Notes under the pieces: generated by a model | The model's input: the letters and a program-made list of their open reading frames with translations, nothing else | Databases searched by the model: none | Told to the model about the DNA's origin: nothing | DNA from: Cocos nucifera | Lineage: Eukaryota; Streptophyta; Magnoliopsida; Arecales; Arecaceae | DNA length: 64,000 nucleotides | NCBI GenBank assembly: GCA_006176705.1 | Contig: QRFJ01001925.1 | Coordinates: 1 to 64,000, forward strand | Direction: 5' to 3' | Translations under genes and position numbers: made by a program | Shown: positions 32,709 through 44,908 of the stretch, piece by piece | Layout: each line of letters opens with the position of its first letter | Numbering within the stretch: position 1 is the first letter of the stretch

Positions 32709-34594
32709 TGATGCGTGCTAATTTATAGCTATGGCAAGTGCACCAGTCGATCAAGTAATAAAGTGAATGAGTAGAGTATCGTCCCTAGAGGATTGAAAAA
32801 TAAGTACTGAAAAGCTCTTTCCTATGCTTTATTTAGAAGATCAATTTATGAGAATAAGAAATTAAAGAATAAAATAAAAAAATAATTAAAAATTTTTAAG
32901 AAAATAGAGAGAGTGTAAATTATTAGGGTTTTAAACTCAAGAGTAATGGATTACTAAGGCAATCGGTTCACCAACTCAGTCAATACAATATTCAGGTTTT
33001 TAGATTAATTTTATTTCATGTGATGGTGGAGTCTCCTAATTTATTCACTATCCTTTGGTCCAGGCATAGCAAAACTATCAATATTTATTAATTATCCTTT
33101 GGTTCTAGGTGTAATTTAAATAAATATTAATGCATTAAGTTTTGTGAAACCCTCTAATTAAAATACGCTGCATCCAAAGCACACTAAAATTCCTGCATGC
33201 ATATGAATTCTAATTTGATTCATAATACAAGGTATATAATCAAGAAGCAATAACATAGATGTACTTAGGTCCGTAACATCTATGTTCATCAGATCAATTA
33301 GAAGATGGCCAGTAATCTAAAAGCATTAAGATCAGATTTATATATTCCTCATGAATAAAATTTAAAAATAATCATATTGAATATTGCATCAAAAGAGTGG
33401 CTACACCTTAGCCTTAGTAAAAAAGAATTTAGTTCATGATAACAAATTTAAAAATAGCAAATAAAATAAAAAGCATAGAGAAATTAGACTGTTTGATTGT
33501 TGAAATTAATTATCTGTTGCTCTTGGCATGGAGAACTTGGTGAAGAAGAAGATGCTCCTTGATCGATGTCTTGATTGTCGAAAGAAATCAAAAATCCTTT
33601 TTTTCTCTCACAAGTCACTCTTCTCTTTCTACCTTTCTCCTCTCTTTTTCTTTTTATTTTTTTTTTCTCTAACTCTCTTCCTTTTTCTCTTTTTCTCTTT
33701 TTCTCTGACTTCCCTGACTTCCTTCTTTTCTCCATCTCTCTCTCTCTGATTCTTTTTCTATTTTCATGGCAACAACAGGTTTTTATAGATCAAGAGATTG
33801 ATTTCCTCCCTAAAATCCATTAAAAATTAGGTTTAAGACTCCCAAAATAACTCAAATTAAGATCTGGATAATTCTGATCATTGAATGTTGATCAAACGGT
33901 CCAAAAATTATTTAAAAACCTCTTAAAATAATCTAGTTCAAGTCGGATTTTATGCCAGCCGTTGGATCAACCGTTGGATTGAATCTGGGCCATCCGATCA
34001 CGTAGAAAGAGGCCTTCTAATCTTTAGTTTATCATCAGAATGAATCTTAACCATTGGATCTCGATCGGGAGCTACGAATGTCGTTGATCAGCGCCTTCTT
34101 TTCGACCGTCTGATCGAGTTTCAGTGAAAGGCGCCCGTTGGATCAAATAAAATTCCCAAATTGCCCTCCATAGATCATGTGCGAGCCTGGTGTTGCGTGG
34201 ACCGCCGCATTCTTCAGCCAATTGCAGTGCACTTTTTGCTGTGAAATTCCTGAATTGCCCTCCAGATGGTCCACCATGCACCACGAAAAATGCTGACATC
34301 AGCGTTTCATCGGTGGGTCGGTCTACTGTTGCGGTTGAACCGGGCCAAACCACTAAGCCGATTTTCTAAACCAGTTTGAACCGAACTGATTTTTTTTTTT
34401 TTTGAAATTCAATTCTGGGCTCGTTTGAAGTCTATTTTGCCTAAAATTTATTTCATCTGAATCAGAAAAATAAGATCTTCACATTGGTGGCCTTCTTTCC
34501 TACATAAAATTAATAAAAGTATTAATTTTTAAGGAAATAGATTAATTTATTTTATAATTTAATACTTTTATTATTATATTTTTACCACTTATCA
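32709..34594 (-). repeat. Athila-2 5' LTR (complete)
   Basis: 1886 bp with intact TGATGCGTGC...CACTTATCA termini, flanked on the right by the GTTAC target copy. The minus-strand TATA box is at 33780-33787. A pyrimidine tract lies at about 33598-33762. Confidence 0.93.
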
Positions 34595-34739
34595 GTTACG
34601 TCGAGGTCAAGAGAGTCGACTCCGTGGATAATGCGGTAGATCCACTGATGAAGTCTTTAGGCCAGCAGAAGATCGAAGCCCATCTTGAGAAGATGGGATT
34701 TAGATTTGTAGCCAATTGGCTTTAGGTCAAATAGGAGTT
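34595..34739 (+). pseudogene. Copia-B RNase H tail and polypurine tract
   Basis: After the duplicated GTTAC the Copia-B frame resumes with VEVKRVDSVDNAVDPLMKSL and EAHLEKMGFRF, the usual C-terminal end of a Copia polyprotein, then a stop. The purine-rich AAATAGGAGTT lies directly before the 3' LTR at 34740. This proves that 23149-34594 is an insertion in one older element. Confidence 0.9.
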
Positions 34740-37002
34740 TGTTAGATGTACCCTAGAAGCCAGATTGGCTAACACTTATAATACACATCTAAGGATAATT
34801 TTATAATATTGACTATAAATTAATAAAAGAATTATTTTCTATCATAGTGTGTATTTAAAGTGTATGTGATACATCCTTTGAGTTAATGATAATGATAATT
34901 CATATTTTCAAAGAGTTAAAAATTTAAGACATGAATTTTCATAATTAACTCATAAACTGCTCCCGACCGTAAGATCATCACGAGGATGGTGATTGATTCG
35001 GAAGGTTGGTGTACGATCATTTTTTTTGAGTAGATGAGTCTCGAATCTATGGTGTGGAGACATCGGAGTAAAAGTATAGATACTTCTTAGAGAATGAGGG
35101 CACTAAGCGTGACCACCTCAAGCATTCATAAGGAAGTCTACCTTCTTGTCGATGATTGGCTTGATATTGCAGTAGTATATCTATTCTTTGACTTGAGGTG
35201 CATCGACAATTCATCTTGATGGTGTTGTAGTTTGACTACACCATAACTCGGTCTCCTAGCTATTCGAAATCCTGAGGTATTTGTTGGCTATAGTATGTTC
35301 ATTGTAGGAATTGGATTGCACCAATAAGGGATCTATTTACCTCGATAGATGAGGAGTAGCCCTATGATGATCATGAGAATCAAGTCCATAAGTCCATAGC
35401 CATGGCAGAGTGAAGATGATAGAAAGAATTTCTATAAGGATTTTATATAGGACTCAAATCAAATAATTAATTCATATGACGGATATTGGGTTTGATGAGT
35501 TCACCTTAACCCTAATTCGATCGGGGCTCAAGATAGAAGAACCCAATCACATAGGTAGCTGCACCAAGAGGTTTACATTCAATTTTGATGGATTGCCATA
35601 ATATACTGCTAGGTGTCACTAATGGATTTTGAGAGCAATTAGAATGATTTTGATGATCGATCATTCTAACTATATGAATTAGAAAAGTTTTGATCCATCG
35701 AAAGGTATTTCAATGATGTCGATGATGGAGATCATGACATATCTCATTACTATATGGAACTAAACCTAACTAGATCATACAAATAAGAATTTGGGTCTAG
35801 ATATCATCAATTGAGCTAACCTAGTTTGATTGATTTGGATTAGACCCAATCAGGTTCAAGGTAATCGTGTTAGCACACGATTGAGCCTGACTTTCTCCTT
35901 CTGTAATCTTTTTGATTCATTACAATTGAGTTGAATTTGATTTGATTTATTTCTATATCTTGAATTAGTTTATTTTTATCTAACTAGAATAAGTTCAGAT
36001 CAGATTAATTATGAAAATTAAATTCATTCCTAGTGCAATTGGACTAGGGTCAATAGTTGACCCAATTGAGAGAATTAAGGGTCATATGATCAGAGAATTT
36101 TAGAAATTGTTTTAGAAAAAAATTTACTCTAATTTTTGGATATGTGATAGGGGATGAGAAATACTTTGGGTGTGCAAAATTTCATAATTTTTGAAGGTAC
36201 CTAGACTAGAGTTTAATAGAGTTTGATTTAGATCAAACTCTTGAGAGAAGAGTCCTAGATGCACATGGACTCTTCCTTATCCTTTCATGTCGCCACCTTC
36301 CAAATGGTTTTCTGGCATCAGAACTAGATATGATCTGAGGTATTTCATGGAGATCAGGTCTAGGAGTCCTAATGGTCGAATTAATAAGGTTTTTGATCAA
36401 AAAGGGACTCTTTATGGTGCTATGTTTAGTATAAGAACTCTTCTCACAAAATTGCCTCAAGGTAATTTATTTTCTCCACACCCAAAGGAGCCTTCCCTCT
36501 AATATCCACACCTTCTGTATCCTCTCTCTTCCTCTCTTCTACATGCCTAAAAAGTTAGGCACAAATCTGAGTTAAAGGTCTAAGATTTCTGGCACAAGAT
36601 TCAGCATCTACGCGATGGTGTTCGTGAGATGAACAGGCTGCCCTTAGAAGTCATTTTGAAGGCTTTTCAAATCAAATCTAAATCTAATTTTTGGAGAAGA
36701 GATTCATGAGGAGAAGATGTTCAGATTCCATCCAAGTGGATATTGGTAGAGGCCAGATGTGTGCATGGCTCCTTCCAAAACCTCAGGAATCAACAAAATC
36801 ATCGTAGGATAATTAGATTACCAAATCAGGTACTTGAAATTAAATTTGATTTAATTTTATTTTTAACTTTTAATGTTAGATTCTATGATCAGATCCAAGA
36901 AGTCTCAGATCTGATTAGAATTTTAGAAAAAATTTTTGAAATATTTTTTCAGATCCAATCAGATCTGAACGATCCTGTGTCGAAAAAATAGATTTTTCTT
37001 CA
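34740..37002 (+). repeat. Copia-B 3' LTR
   Basis: It begins TGTTAGATGTACCC, ends TTCA at 37002 and is the same length as the 5' LTR. It is followed by AAAGC, the right target copy. Confidence 0.92.
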
Positions 37003-37071
37003 AAAGCCATATCAAATTTGGACTTTTTATTGGACTTCGATGTGAGTTATTTTATCTCCAACATTTGTCCC
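37003..37071 (-). repeat. Tat-1 LTR, segment 3 (U3 start) and polypurine tract
   Basis: In reverse, 37063-37003 reads TGTTGGAGATAAAATAAC...CATCGAAGTCC. This matches the start of the Tat-2 LTRs (TGTTGAAGATAAATCCC...CATCGAAGTTC at 57326). The GGGACAAA on minus (37071-37064) would be the polypurine tract. Copia-D starts immediately at 37072. With 7030-7986 and 15932-16152 this gives a Tat-1 LTR of about 1.2 kb. Confidence 0.7.
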
Positions 37072-39341
37072 TATTAGATGTATATCCTAGAAGCTGGATT
37101 AGCTGACACTGTAATACACTTCTAAGAATAATTTTATAATTTTGACTAAAAATTAATAAAAATATTATTTTCTATCATAGTGTGTATTTAAAGTTTCTAT
37201 GATACATCCTTTGAGTTACTGATAGTGATAATTTATATTTTCAAGAGTTAAAAATTTAAGACATGAATTTTCATAATTAACTCATAAATTGCTCCCGACC
37301 ATAGGATCATCACGAGGATGGTGATCGATCTAGAATATTGGTGTACGATTGCTTTCTTAGGATAGATGAGTCTTGAGTCTATGGTGTGAAGATTCTAGAA
37401 CGAGAGTATAGGTACTCGTTAGAGAATGAGAGCACTGAGTGTGACCACCTTGAGTAGTCATTAGAAAGTCTATCTTCTCATCGATGATAGGCTCGATGCT
37501 GTCGTAGTGTGTCTGGTTCTTTGATCTGAGGTGCATCGGTAGTTTATCTTGAGGGTATTATAGTTTGACTACACCATAACTCTATCTCCTAGCCATTTAA
37601 AATCCTAAGGTGTATGTTGGCTATAGCGTGTTCATTGTAGGAATTGAATTATACCAATAGAAAATCTATCTATCTCAGTAGATGAGGAGTAGCCCTATGA
37701 TGATCATGAGAATGGAGTCCATAAGCCTATGGCCATGACAAAGTGAAGATGATAGAAAGAGTTTCTATTAGGGTTTCACATTGGACTCAAATCAAATGAT
37801 TAATCAATATGATGGATATTGGATTTGATGAGTTCATCTTAACCCTAATCCTGTCAGGACTCTAGATAGGATAACCCAATCATATAGGTAACTGCACCAA
37901 GAGATTTGCTTTCAGTTTTGATGGATTGCCACCATTTACTGCTAGGTGTCACTAGTAGATTTTGGCAGTAATTAGAATAATTTTTATGATCGATCATTCT
38001 AATGGTATGAATCAAAAAAGTTTTGGTCCATCGAAAGGTATTTCGATGATATTGATGATAGAGATCATGACATGTCTCATTACCGTACAAAACTGAACCT
38101 AACTAGATCACATAAATAAGAGTTTGGATCTAGATGTCATCAATTGAGCTGATCCAGTTCGATTGATTTGGATTAGATCTAATTAGGTTCAAAGAAATCA
38201 TGCTAGCACACGATTGAGCCTAACTTTCTCCTTCTATATTCTTTTTGGTTTGTGTCGGTTGAGCCAAATTAGTTTGGACTCATCTGAGGACCTTGTATGG
38301 CTTTGTCTTGGTCTGATTGGAGCTTGTCCTAATCAGATAAGGCTTTGTCCTGATGAGATCAGGGCTTGTCCAAATAAAACCAAAGCTTGTCTTAAAAAAA
38401 CCAACTGGGCACTAGGATAAGGGATCTTTTGACCCAATCTTTGCAAGAATGAAAGAGGGATGGTGTGCGCCCCTTATATTTGATCTAGGGTGCATGCCCC
38501 AAGGAATTTTTCTTCATGGAAATTAGGTGGGCCTCCTCATATGATACGCACATAATGAGAGGAGGCGTGGAGGAAGAGTTTGTTATGGAACAAACTCTTG
38601 GAGATAATTCTCCATGCCACCCTCCTCTCCTTATCTATATTGTGCAACTTTTATTGAGACTTTTGGGAAACAAAACCTGATGAGATCAGGTATTTAACAT
38701 GGGAAATTTGATGGGATTTTAGATTGATCAAGCAATTTGATTGCTTGATCAAATAGGACTCTAGGGCTGCACTAGGTCTACAAATAGACCCCTTGTCAAA
38801 GTAGTTTGGGATTGCAAATTTACCACGGCGCAGCCCTGCTCTGCTACCCATCTTCCACACCCTTTTTCTAGATCCCATACCTCTTCTCCATGCCCAAAAG
38901 GTTGGGTAAGATCTGCAATCAAGTGTTGAGAGCGGTGTTGCAAATATCATGTCAAGAAGTTGCTGATCAAGAAACAAACGTGTGGCCTTCAGAAGTTGTT
39001 TTGAAGGTTCGTCAGATCAGATCTAGATCTGATCTTCGAAGCATTGATTCAAAAGAAGAAGATGCCTACTCTAGTGGATACCAGTAGAGGTCAGGCACGT
39101 GCGTGGCTCCTTTCAGAACCTCGGGAAAGGTCAGGATCATCGCAGAGTAATCAGATTATCTAAATAAGATATGAAATTAAATCTAATTTAATTTTTATTT
39201 TAATTTTTGATATTAGATTATCATTATCAAAACTGAGAATTCTTAGATTTGATTGGATCATTTAAAAATTTTTTAGAAAAATCCACCCCAAATTTGATCA
39301 GATCTGTATGATCCTACGGTGGAAAATCAGTTTTTCCTTCA
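37072..39341 (+). repeat. Copia-D 5' LTR
   Basis: It starts TATTAGATGTATATCC (TG mutated to TA) and ends CTTCA at 39341. A degenerate 20-22-bp repeat with the core 'gcttgtcc' occurs about five times at 38300-38400. The expected TATA box is damaged (TACAAATA near 38775). Confidence 0.9.
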
Positions 39342-41195
39342 AGTGGTATTAGAGCCAGGTTGGTAGTTCTTCAGATCTATTTTAGATTTAATTTAATTTT
39401 TATTTTTAATATGATATAAAATAATTTTAGATATCATATCAGATGTGATTAAATTTAAAATCAAAAAATTAAAAATTAAATAATTTAGATATATAATGTA
39501 TGAGATGCATGACTAGACTAGGAATAGAATAGTTCTATGTGTAGTCTAGTATAATCATGTTACTAATTTAATTAAATATAATTTTAGATTTATTTTATTT
39601 TTATTTTTATGATTTTATAATTATTGTAACCAGATCTAAAAAATAGAAAATAAAATTTTTAATTTTTAATTTTTTCATATGAGATATGAAAGATGCATGC
39701 TTAGACTAGTCATAGAATAGTTCTATAAATAGTCTAGAATAGTTTTATCTTTGATGAGATCAAATTTAAAAATCTAATTTTTAGATTTAATATGTGATAT
39801 TTTAGATCTAAAAGCATGTATGGTTTATTGAGTTATGATACATGAGATGTATACAAGACATGTATAGGTTAGATCTTTTGTATATGTGATATATGATTTA
39901 GATCTAACTAGTTTTATTTTAAAAAATATATTTTTGATTAAGATATTCTTCTTGATCGTCCGATCATAAGAATAAAGTAGGATTTAAAGATCCTCTCCTC
40001 CCATTCGATAGGATGTTCTTATGATGTATAGGGATGCTGCGCGTTCGTCCTTAATCATAAATCATAATTTATTTTCTGCAAAACCCTAGATCCTGAAACT
40101 CTAAAATTCTGATACATATTTTATTCATGAATCCAAAACTTAATTAAGAATTAAGATTATAAAATTAATTAGGTCTAAAAATTATAAATTTTTAGATCTA
40201 AGACATCTTCATAAAATTAGGTTCGGACTTGGGTAGCTCAATTAGGTCTAGCAGTTGATCAAATCGAATCAAGAGTTGGTTAGGTGGGATCAAAGAAAGC
40301 TTAGAATTAACCAACCTAATAGGATTAAGTCTGGGTCAAGATTGAATCACAATGAGATGTGACTTGATCAAGTCAAGACCTAATTTGGCTTCATTGTTCA
40401 AGCCTGGATTGTGGGCTAACCCAATTGATTCTGATTTGATAATTTGATGTCTAAGATAAGTCTGGTAGATATGATTGACTAACTTTTAATTAGGAGCTAC
40501 TCGATCTGAATGAGTTCTTGTCAAGTTAATGGAATATCCCTTCCACTGGTCTCACTTACTTGGCCATTTGTGTCGACCTAATTCTGATTTGAGGTGGCTA
40601 ACAATTTGAGCCAACCCATGCTTCTAGGTTAGTCATAATTGTTATGACTAAGTCAAGTCAAGTTTAAAGAGACCTAAATTAAATCTTTCTAAGAAAATAT
40701 TAAGTCTAAGATCTTCCACCATTGTAGATGTGCAGGCCCTTCCTGACATTGATTGTTCTCAGCTGGATATAGTGGTTCAGTTGCACTGAAAAGATACAAT
40801 CATGTCAATTAGGCATTGGATGCTATGGATTGGAGGATGGATTGAGCTCAATATTCTGGATATGGTGAGAGACCCAATCAGGAATCCGATTTGTGCAAAT
40901 GGTGAGTTTGACTTAACTAAGGAGTAGAGCAATATTTCAGGCATGGTGAGCTTCATGGATTAGAGATCAAATTTGGATGCACGATGATTAGAGAATCATT
41001 GGACAAAAATTGTTCACTCATCAATTGATCCATCATCAATAACTATTAGATGAGGTGGTGAGCCAGTTGGTGGGTCCTCACCATCCACTAGAAATCTATA
41101 ATTGTAAAGATTTTTGCATCTCTACCAAGGGAGTATAGGGATCGGAGTAAATAGTGAAAGCCTAATTTATTTAAAAAATAAAATTTCTAAATAAA
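39342..41195 (+). other. Copia-D primer site and leader
   Basis: TGGTATTAGAGCC at 39344-39356 is the initiator-Met site with one change. The leader matches that of Copia-B up to 41195, where Elt-N is inserted, and continues at 44850-44908. Confidence 0.82.
39963..40025 (+). other. Conserved leader stem-loop, Copia-D copy
   Basis: The outer arms 39963-39973 and 40015-40025 give 10 Watson-Crick pairs plus a terminal T-G pair. The inner hairpin (40000-40012) keeps four of five pairs. Confidence 0.65.
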
Positions 41196-42212
41196 TGTAC
41201 GCACACCAACTGGCATCACCTCTCCCTGATACCAATTGATGTTCCATGATATCTCTTGAACATCAATCATCCTTGGCATCACAAGCCTCGATACCATGTT
41301 GCGGAAGCCCCTGATCTTTAGCATGAACCTGAAGGAACCTGTGACGTTCTCTATAGATAGCAAACCACCGATCGTCTACCTGGATCTATGATGGGGCGCC
41401 TCCCTCCTTGGGCTTGAGGAAGACATCCCTTTCTCTAGGGTTTCTTCAAGAACCCTAAGGCGGCAACTCTAAAGAAAAGAGAAGAAGAGAGTTGAGGAAG
41501 AAAAGGTTTGTATTCCGCACCATAATAAAATTCTAATACAACCTATGTATTTATACATAGCCATTAGGTCCGACTAAAAAACTTTTTGACTAACCTAATA
41601 CATGAAAGCACTCACCGAGCCCATGTACACCCATGTCTCCCATGCTCTCATCCTCTGGATCTAGACCCGACTCATATATGAATTAGCTCCCTTAAGACCT
41701 CTCAAACCAGGCCTTAAGACCCCTAGGATCATCCCAGACCCTAGTCCAAAATAGATCCTCGCATAACTCTGTTCGCGCACTGAGCCGGCTCAGTCTCAGC
41801 ACTGAGCTGGCTAAGTTCCACTAGGTCGGCTTATCAAAACTAAGCTATCCTAGTCCTATGCCGTGCCAGTAGTCTCGAACATGCAGCTCTCTATTTTGCC
41901 TATGCATTGAGACTTAGCCGATCTAGTTTTGGACTGAGTCGACTAACCTCCAGAAAATCTTCTTTCGACAGTCTTGATTCTTCAGCTTTAGTTCCTTACT
42001 TCACCTTGTATCCTAGGTCTCCGAAGCACCAACCAAGCCCCTTAAGTTCCTCAATACCTGAACCTCAAGCCCGTGAAGAGCTATATGCCGCCTCCATCCT
42101 AGGACAACTCCTGTCCTAGCCCTAGGACCACACTTATCCTAGCCTCTCCAAAGCCCTCACCCTGGCTTCGCCCGTGGCCTTCCAAGGCTTAGGAGTACCA
42201 CAAATCCTCATA
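41196..42212 (-). repeat. Elt-N 3' LTR
   Basis: The plus-strand start is TGTACGCACACCAACT. It aligns along its length with 43830-44849. A TGATACCA word about 32 bp inside this end resembles a second primer-site core and is also present in the other LTR. The frame at 41907-42119 is unsupported. Confidence 0.9.
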
Positions 42213-43829
42213 ATCTCCATCTTGGTGCTCCCAAGCCTTGGCAAACCTCTTAATAATGCCCTCCTGCATGTCCTCGCTGTCCCTTATGCAAACATCGCCT
42301 CCACCAATCCTCTTCAGCTGTTGTGCATCCTTGAGGTCTTTGGGATAACAGCCTCTACCACTGAAGATCCTGTCTTGCACCTCTACACCACCCTAGAATT
42401 GTAGGATCCCTTCTACTTAGCAGTTGCATCACTTTTTCTAGATTTTCGTGAAGAACCCACAACATTCTTGTATCGGCACTCGCTGCAAATCGTAACATGG
42501 TCTCCTCAGAACAAAGCCTATCATCCTGCACATGCCGCTCCACCTAGAACTATGCATCTCTAATGTTGGTACTATGATATCGATCCTCTCACACCCCTCT
42601 ACTTTGAACTCATGTCAAAATTCTCTCCAATTGTGTAGCCACCTCTCCGGAGCTCCACCTATATCCGAAGTCCATCTGATGCCATAGAAGCTGACTCTAT
42701 CATTGAGTCCCTCGAGGCCAACCATCCAACACTGCACTACTGGGCCTGCTGCTGTACCTCAAATACCGTCGCTGCCCCTTCGAACCCGCCACGCTCTGTG
42801 GACCCCTTCAAAGCCATCTCGGATACCTCCGCAACTAGCGAGCACCTCCAAAACCCAAGAGCTCATCCAACTCTTCTGAAACCAGTGACTAAACCCTAGG
42901 AAATTTCACTCTAGTCCTTCTCTTCTGCCCCTATAGTAGCCATCACTTCAGTTGCGCTTGGAGAACCATCCTCCACCTGAATCGTGACTCTTCTTGGTGC
43001 CCCTGCAGAAGAAATCTGATCCATGATACTCTCAACTACTTGAGACCTCCTGGCACTTCCTGAGACCTCCTGGCTCTCCCTGAGACCTGCTCCCGATCTC
43101 TCTGAGAAGCCCCTAACACCATCTGCTGAGATACACTCCTCAGCTACTACACCACTGAGCCTCTCTCAGCCCCTGTGCCTCCAAGGTAGCACTTCTACAG
43201 CACTCCAGCGCTCCCTGACTCATCTCTGCACCACTCTACAGCCATCCATCCCTGACCTGCTGGACCTTTATGGATCATCCATCTCCATCATTCCTAAGGC
43301 TCCACAAATCCATGCTCTGGTCGAATCGCTAAATACATCTCCGACTACTTCCTCGCCTTTCTGACATCGAAGGATGTATAGTCGCTTCTTCAGCCTTCCT
43401 TCGACCATTATCCCTTGGAAAACCTCTCTTCAACAGTCCTACACTGTCCATCTTCTAAGAAAATCCTGATGCTCTCTATTGAGATACCTCCCTCGGTTGC
43501 TGCATCGCTGAGCCTCTCTCAACCTTGTATCTTTAGGAAAATGCTACTGTAGCACTCCAACGCTCCCTACCTATCGTATAACCATCATACACCTCAGCCT
43601 TTTCACCAAGATTGATTAGCAAATTATGCATCAAATCCTTCCACCCTGAGAAAATCTCTTCTCGTTAATCCTCTCAACCTCCACCTTCAACCCACTACTC
43701 CTAGTTGGCCAAATCATAGCAATAACAAGATAGATTTGGGACAAACCATGGAATCCTTGTGTAGATTTCTGATTTCACCTTGTACGACTTCTCCTTCCCT
43801 TTCATGCACCATCAGGCTCTGATACCAGA
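42213..43829 (-). other. Elt-N interior, no recognisable protein
   Basis: The interior is too short for gag-pol. Minus-strand translation shows only fragments (42189-42380, 42355-42543) with no gag, protease, RT or integrase motif. It holds an imperfect direct repeat of about 100 bp (about 43120-43220 and 43480-43590, both containing 'ctcagc'/'gctctctcag' blocks) and smaller repeats around 43060-43110. The primer site at 43815-43827 is perfect. Confidence 0.75.
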
Positions 43830-44849
43830 TGTAAGCACACCAACTAGCATCACTTCTTTTTGATACCAATTGATGTTTCATGATATCGCTTGAACACCAA
43901 TCATCCTTAGCATCACAAGTTTCAATACCATATTGCGGAAGCCCTTGATCTTTAGCACGGACATGAAGGAACTTGTGACATTCTCTATGGGTAGCAAACC
44001 ACCGATCCTCTATCTAGATCTATGATGGGACGCCTCCCTCCTTGGGCTTGAGGGAGATGCCCCCCTTCTCTTGGGATTCTTCAAGAACCCTAGGGCGACA
44101 ACTCTAGAGACAAGAGAAGAAGAGAGTTGAGGGAGAAAAGGTCTATATTCCACACCATAATGAAACCCTAATGCAACCTATGTATTTATGCATAGCCATT
44201 AGTCTCGACCAAAAAAACTCTCCGGCTAATCCAATATATGAAATCACTCACCGAGCCCATGTACACCCGTGTCTCCCATTTTCTCATCCTCTGAATCTAG
44301 ATCCGATCCATACATGAATTAGCCCCTTAAGACCTCTCAAACCAGGCTTTAAGACCCCTAGGATCATCCTAGATCCTAGCTCAAAATAGACTCTCGCAAA
44401 ACTCTGCCCGCGCATTGAGTCGGCTCAGTCTCAGCACTGAGCCAGCTAAATTCCACTAGGTTAGCTCAGTCTGAAACTGAGCCAACCCAGTCCTATGCCA
44501 TGCCAGTAGTTCCGAACGTGTAGCTCTCTATTTTGCCTATGCCCTGAGACTTAGCCGACCCAGTTTTGGACTGAGTCGGCTAACCTACAGAAAATCTTCT
44601 TTCTGCAATCTTGATTCTCCTACTTTGGTTTCTTGCTTCACCTTATGTCCCAGATCTCCAAAGCACCAACCAAGCCCCTTGAGGCCCTCAATACCTGAAC
44701 CTCAAGCCCATGAAGAGCTACATGCTGCCTCCACCCTAGGACAACTCCTATCCTAGCCTTAGGACCATACCTATCCTAGCCTCTCCGAAGCCCTCACCCA
44801 GGCTCCACCCGTAGCCTCCCAAGGCTTGGAAGCACCATAAATCCTCACA
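43830..44849 (-). repeat. Elt-N 5' LTR
   Basis: TGTAAGCACACC...ATCCTCACA, giving the minus-strand termini TGTGAGG and CTTACA. The right flank ATAAA is the target copy. Confidence 0.9.
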
Positions 44850-44908
44850 ATAAATTGATTAAGTTTAATTATAAAATCTAACTAGAAACTTTAACACTCT
44901 ATAGAAAA

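Larger units (their letters stand above)
23149..34594 (-). mobile_element. Athila-2: Gypsy element inserted in Copia-B
   Basis: The outer LTRs (23149-25042 and 32709-34594) are flanked by exact GTTAC duplications at 23144-23148 and 34595-34599. Orientation is minus, shown by a perfect tRNA-Asp primer site (31101-31118) and gag to its left. The interior holds 3' non-coding sequence, inserted Copia-C, an assembly gap, gag to the start of protease, and a rearranged 5' side with three LTR ends. The pol region is not visible. It is either in the gap or lost. Confidence 0.9.
16153..37002 (+). mobile_element. Copia-B: full-length Copia element split by Athila-2
   Basis: The 5' LTR (16153-18415) and 3' LTR (34740-37002) are both 2263 bp. 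Flanking pentamers GAAGC (16148-16152) and AAAGC (37003-37007) form a target-site duplication with one mismatch. The order is initiator-Met primer site, long leader, gag, protease, pre-integrase, integrase, remnant RNase H. Athila-2 is inserted at 23148/23149 in the RNase H region and Copia-B resumes at 34600. RT is deleted. The first 240 bp of the two LTRs differ at roughly a tenth of positions by eye, so the insertion is old. Confidence 0.88.
41196..44849 (-). mobile_element. Elt-N: small non-autonomous LTR retrotransposon
   Basis: Two LTRs of about 1.02 kb (41196-42212, 43830-44849) enclose 1617 bp. Exact ATAAA target copies flank it (41191-41195, 44850-44854), and the host leader is continuous once it is removed. 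The minus orientation is set by an initiator-Met primer site at 43815-43827, two bases from the right LTR, and by the purine-rich AAGATGGAGAT before the left LTR. The Copia-type primer site suggests mobilisation by Copia proteins. Confidence 0.88.

Noticed and set aside
38214..38420. Cys/Leu-rich 68-codon frame
   Set aside because: It covers a degenerate 20-22-bp repeat inside the Copia-D LTR and is not open in other LTR copies.
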